In this document: positions 32,376-33,018 of the stretch, piece by piece | Position numbering within the stretch: the first letter of the stretch is position 1 | Layout of the letters: the number at the start of each line of letters is the position of its first letter | Assembly (NCBI GenBank): GCA_903839865.1 | Contig: CAIMEE010000433.1 | Span: forward strand, 1-33,018 | Length of the DNA: 33,018 bases | Direction: 5' to 3' | DNA from: Enhydrobacter aerosaccus | GTDB taxonomy: Bacteria; Pseudomonadota; Alphaproteobacteria; Reyranellales; Reyranellaceae | Notes under the pieces: generated by a model | The model's database searches: none | Seen by the model: only the letters and a program-made list of their open reading frames with translations | Told to the model about the DNA's origin: nothing | Program-made: the position numbers and the translations under genes

Positions 32376-33018
32376 ATGCCCCAGACCATCGGATCCATCG
32401 CCCTCGAACGCCGCGTCGATGCGCTGTTCGCCCGCTACACCCGGCCCGGCTCGCCCGGCGCTGTGGTCGGCGTCATGCGCAACGGAGAGATCGAGCTGTG
32501 CAAGGGCTATGGCCTGGCCAGCATCGAGCACGGCGTGCCGATCGGCCCTGGGACGCGCTTCCGCATCGCCTCGGTCAGCAAGCAGTTCACCGTGACGGCG
32601 GCGCTGATGCTGGCGGCGGAAGGCAAGCTCAAGCTCTCCGACCCGCCGCACAAGTACCTCAAGGAGCTGGCGCCGCTGCCGGTTACGATCGACCAGATGA
32701 TGCGCAATTCCAGCGGCTGGCCCGATTTCCTCGAACTGCTGCGCATGGGCGGTCATGGCCTCGACAAGCCCGCGCGGCCGGAGGATCTCTATGCCGCGTG
32801 CGTGCTGAACCGCGACCTCAACTTCACGCCGGGCAGCCGCTTCCTCTACAGCAACAGCAACTTCCTGCTGCTCGGCCGCATCATCGAGACCCTCACGAAG
32901 AAGAAGCTGGGCGACGTGCTGGCGGAGCGCATCTTCACGCCGCTGGGCATGACCAACACGATGCTGGCGGCCGACATCGCCACGGTGATTCCCGATCTCG
33001 CCACCGGCTATCTCGGCA
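32376..33018 (+). CDS. Beta-lactamase-fold serine hydrolase (partial, cut by window end)
   Basis: The first 214 residues of a class C beta-lactamase/penicillin-binding-protein-fold hydrolase; the gene runs past 33018. The catalytic S66-V-S-K69 lies in FRIASVSKQFTVTAALML, and the Y158-S-N motif in FLYSNSNFLLLGRIIE. MMRNSSGWPDF corresponds to the usual LLTHTSG block. No signal peptide is present, so a cytoplasmic esterase or peptidase role is more likely than cell-wall work. ATG 32376 has no clear ribosome-binding site but starts the family fold correctly. It diverges from the crotonase gene across a 74-bp spacer that holds both promoters. Confidence 0.88.
   Translation, partial: MPQTIGSIALERRVDALFARYTRPGSPGAVVGVMRNGEIELCKGYGLASIEHGVPIGPGTRFRIASVSKQFTVTAALMLAAEGKLKLSDPPHKYLKELAPLPVTIDQMMRNSSGWPDFLELLRMGGHGLDKPARPEDLYAACVLNRDLNFTPGSRFLYSNSNFLLLGRIIETLTKKKLGDVLAERIFTPLGMTNTMLAADIATVIPDLATGYLG

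Overview
The window is GC-rich, densely coding chromosomal DNA from an alphaproteobacterium. The support for this is a PHA-synthesis regulator of the PhaR type, PhaA/PhaB homologues, many 4-bp ATGA/GTGA gene overlaps, GTG and TTG starts, and strong G/C third-position bias, which also creates long spurious antisense ORFs. The overall gene content is reminiscent of Rhodospirillales or Hyphomicrobiales relatives such as Reyranella, but the genus is a guess. I saw no rRNA, tRNA, insertion sequence, phage gene or CRISPR array.

Layout. (1) 41-3926, minus strand: GDPD-type phosphodiesterase, DUF1989 protein, LLM-type flavin monooxygenase and a GNAT acetyltransferase. (2) 4082-9489, minus strand: a small AtzG-like DUF4089 protein and an amidase head a peptide-type ABC transporter made of two ATPases and two permeases, with no substrate-binding protein. 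(3) 9581-14285: a CPA2 antiporter with a C-terminal stress-protein-like region, a TauD-type dioxygenase, an NHL-repeat protein on the minus strand, and a glutathione S-transferase-like protein. (4) 14282-22679 (possibly from 23431), minus strand: a very compact run of AhpD-like protein, trans-aconitate methyltransferase, gamma-glutamyltransferase, RlmI-like methyltransferase, P1-family peptidase, substrate-binding protein and two permeases, with no ATPase gene. The two ABC sets are therefore complementary in what they lack. (5) 22706-31490: a polyhydroxyalkanoate (PHA) neighbourhood with phaB, an MFS exporter, a 400-bp repeat-bearing spacer, phaA, a Tat-exported FAD-linked oxidase, a membrane LytTR regulator, a short PhaC-like synthase with a tiny coiled-coil partner, then divergent phaR and a DUF1289 gene. 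(6) 31492-33018: a crotonase-fold protein and the start of a beta-lactamase-fold serine hydrolase cut by the window edge.

How the genes may work together. Region 4 looks like periplasmic and cytoplasmic cleavage of gamma-glutamyl or other unusual peptides coupled to uptake. Region 2 looks like uptake and hydrolysis of an amide or carboxamide compound. Region 5 makes and regulates storage polyester.

The most interesting signal is regulatory. Between the LytTR gene and the FAD-oxidase gene there are three 9-bp repeats (GAYGACCGG) at an exact 21-bp period, the geometry of LytTR-family operators. An 8/9 version, which on the other strand matches the AlgR core ACCGTTCGTC exactly, lies in the promoter region between the PHA-synthase/LytTR operon and phaR. 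This suggests a local, autoregulated LytTR circuit joining storage-polymer synthesis to an exported oxidase.
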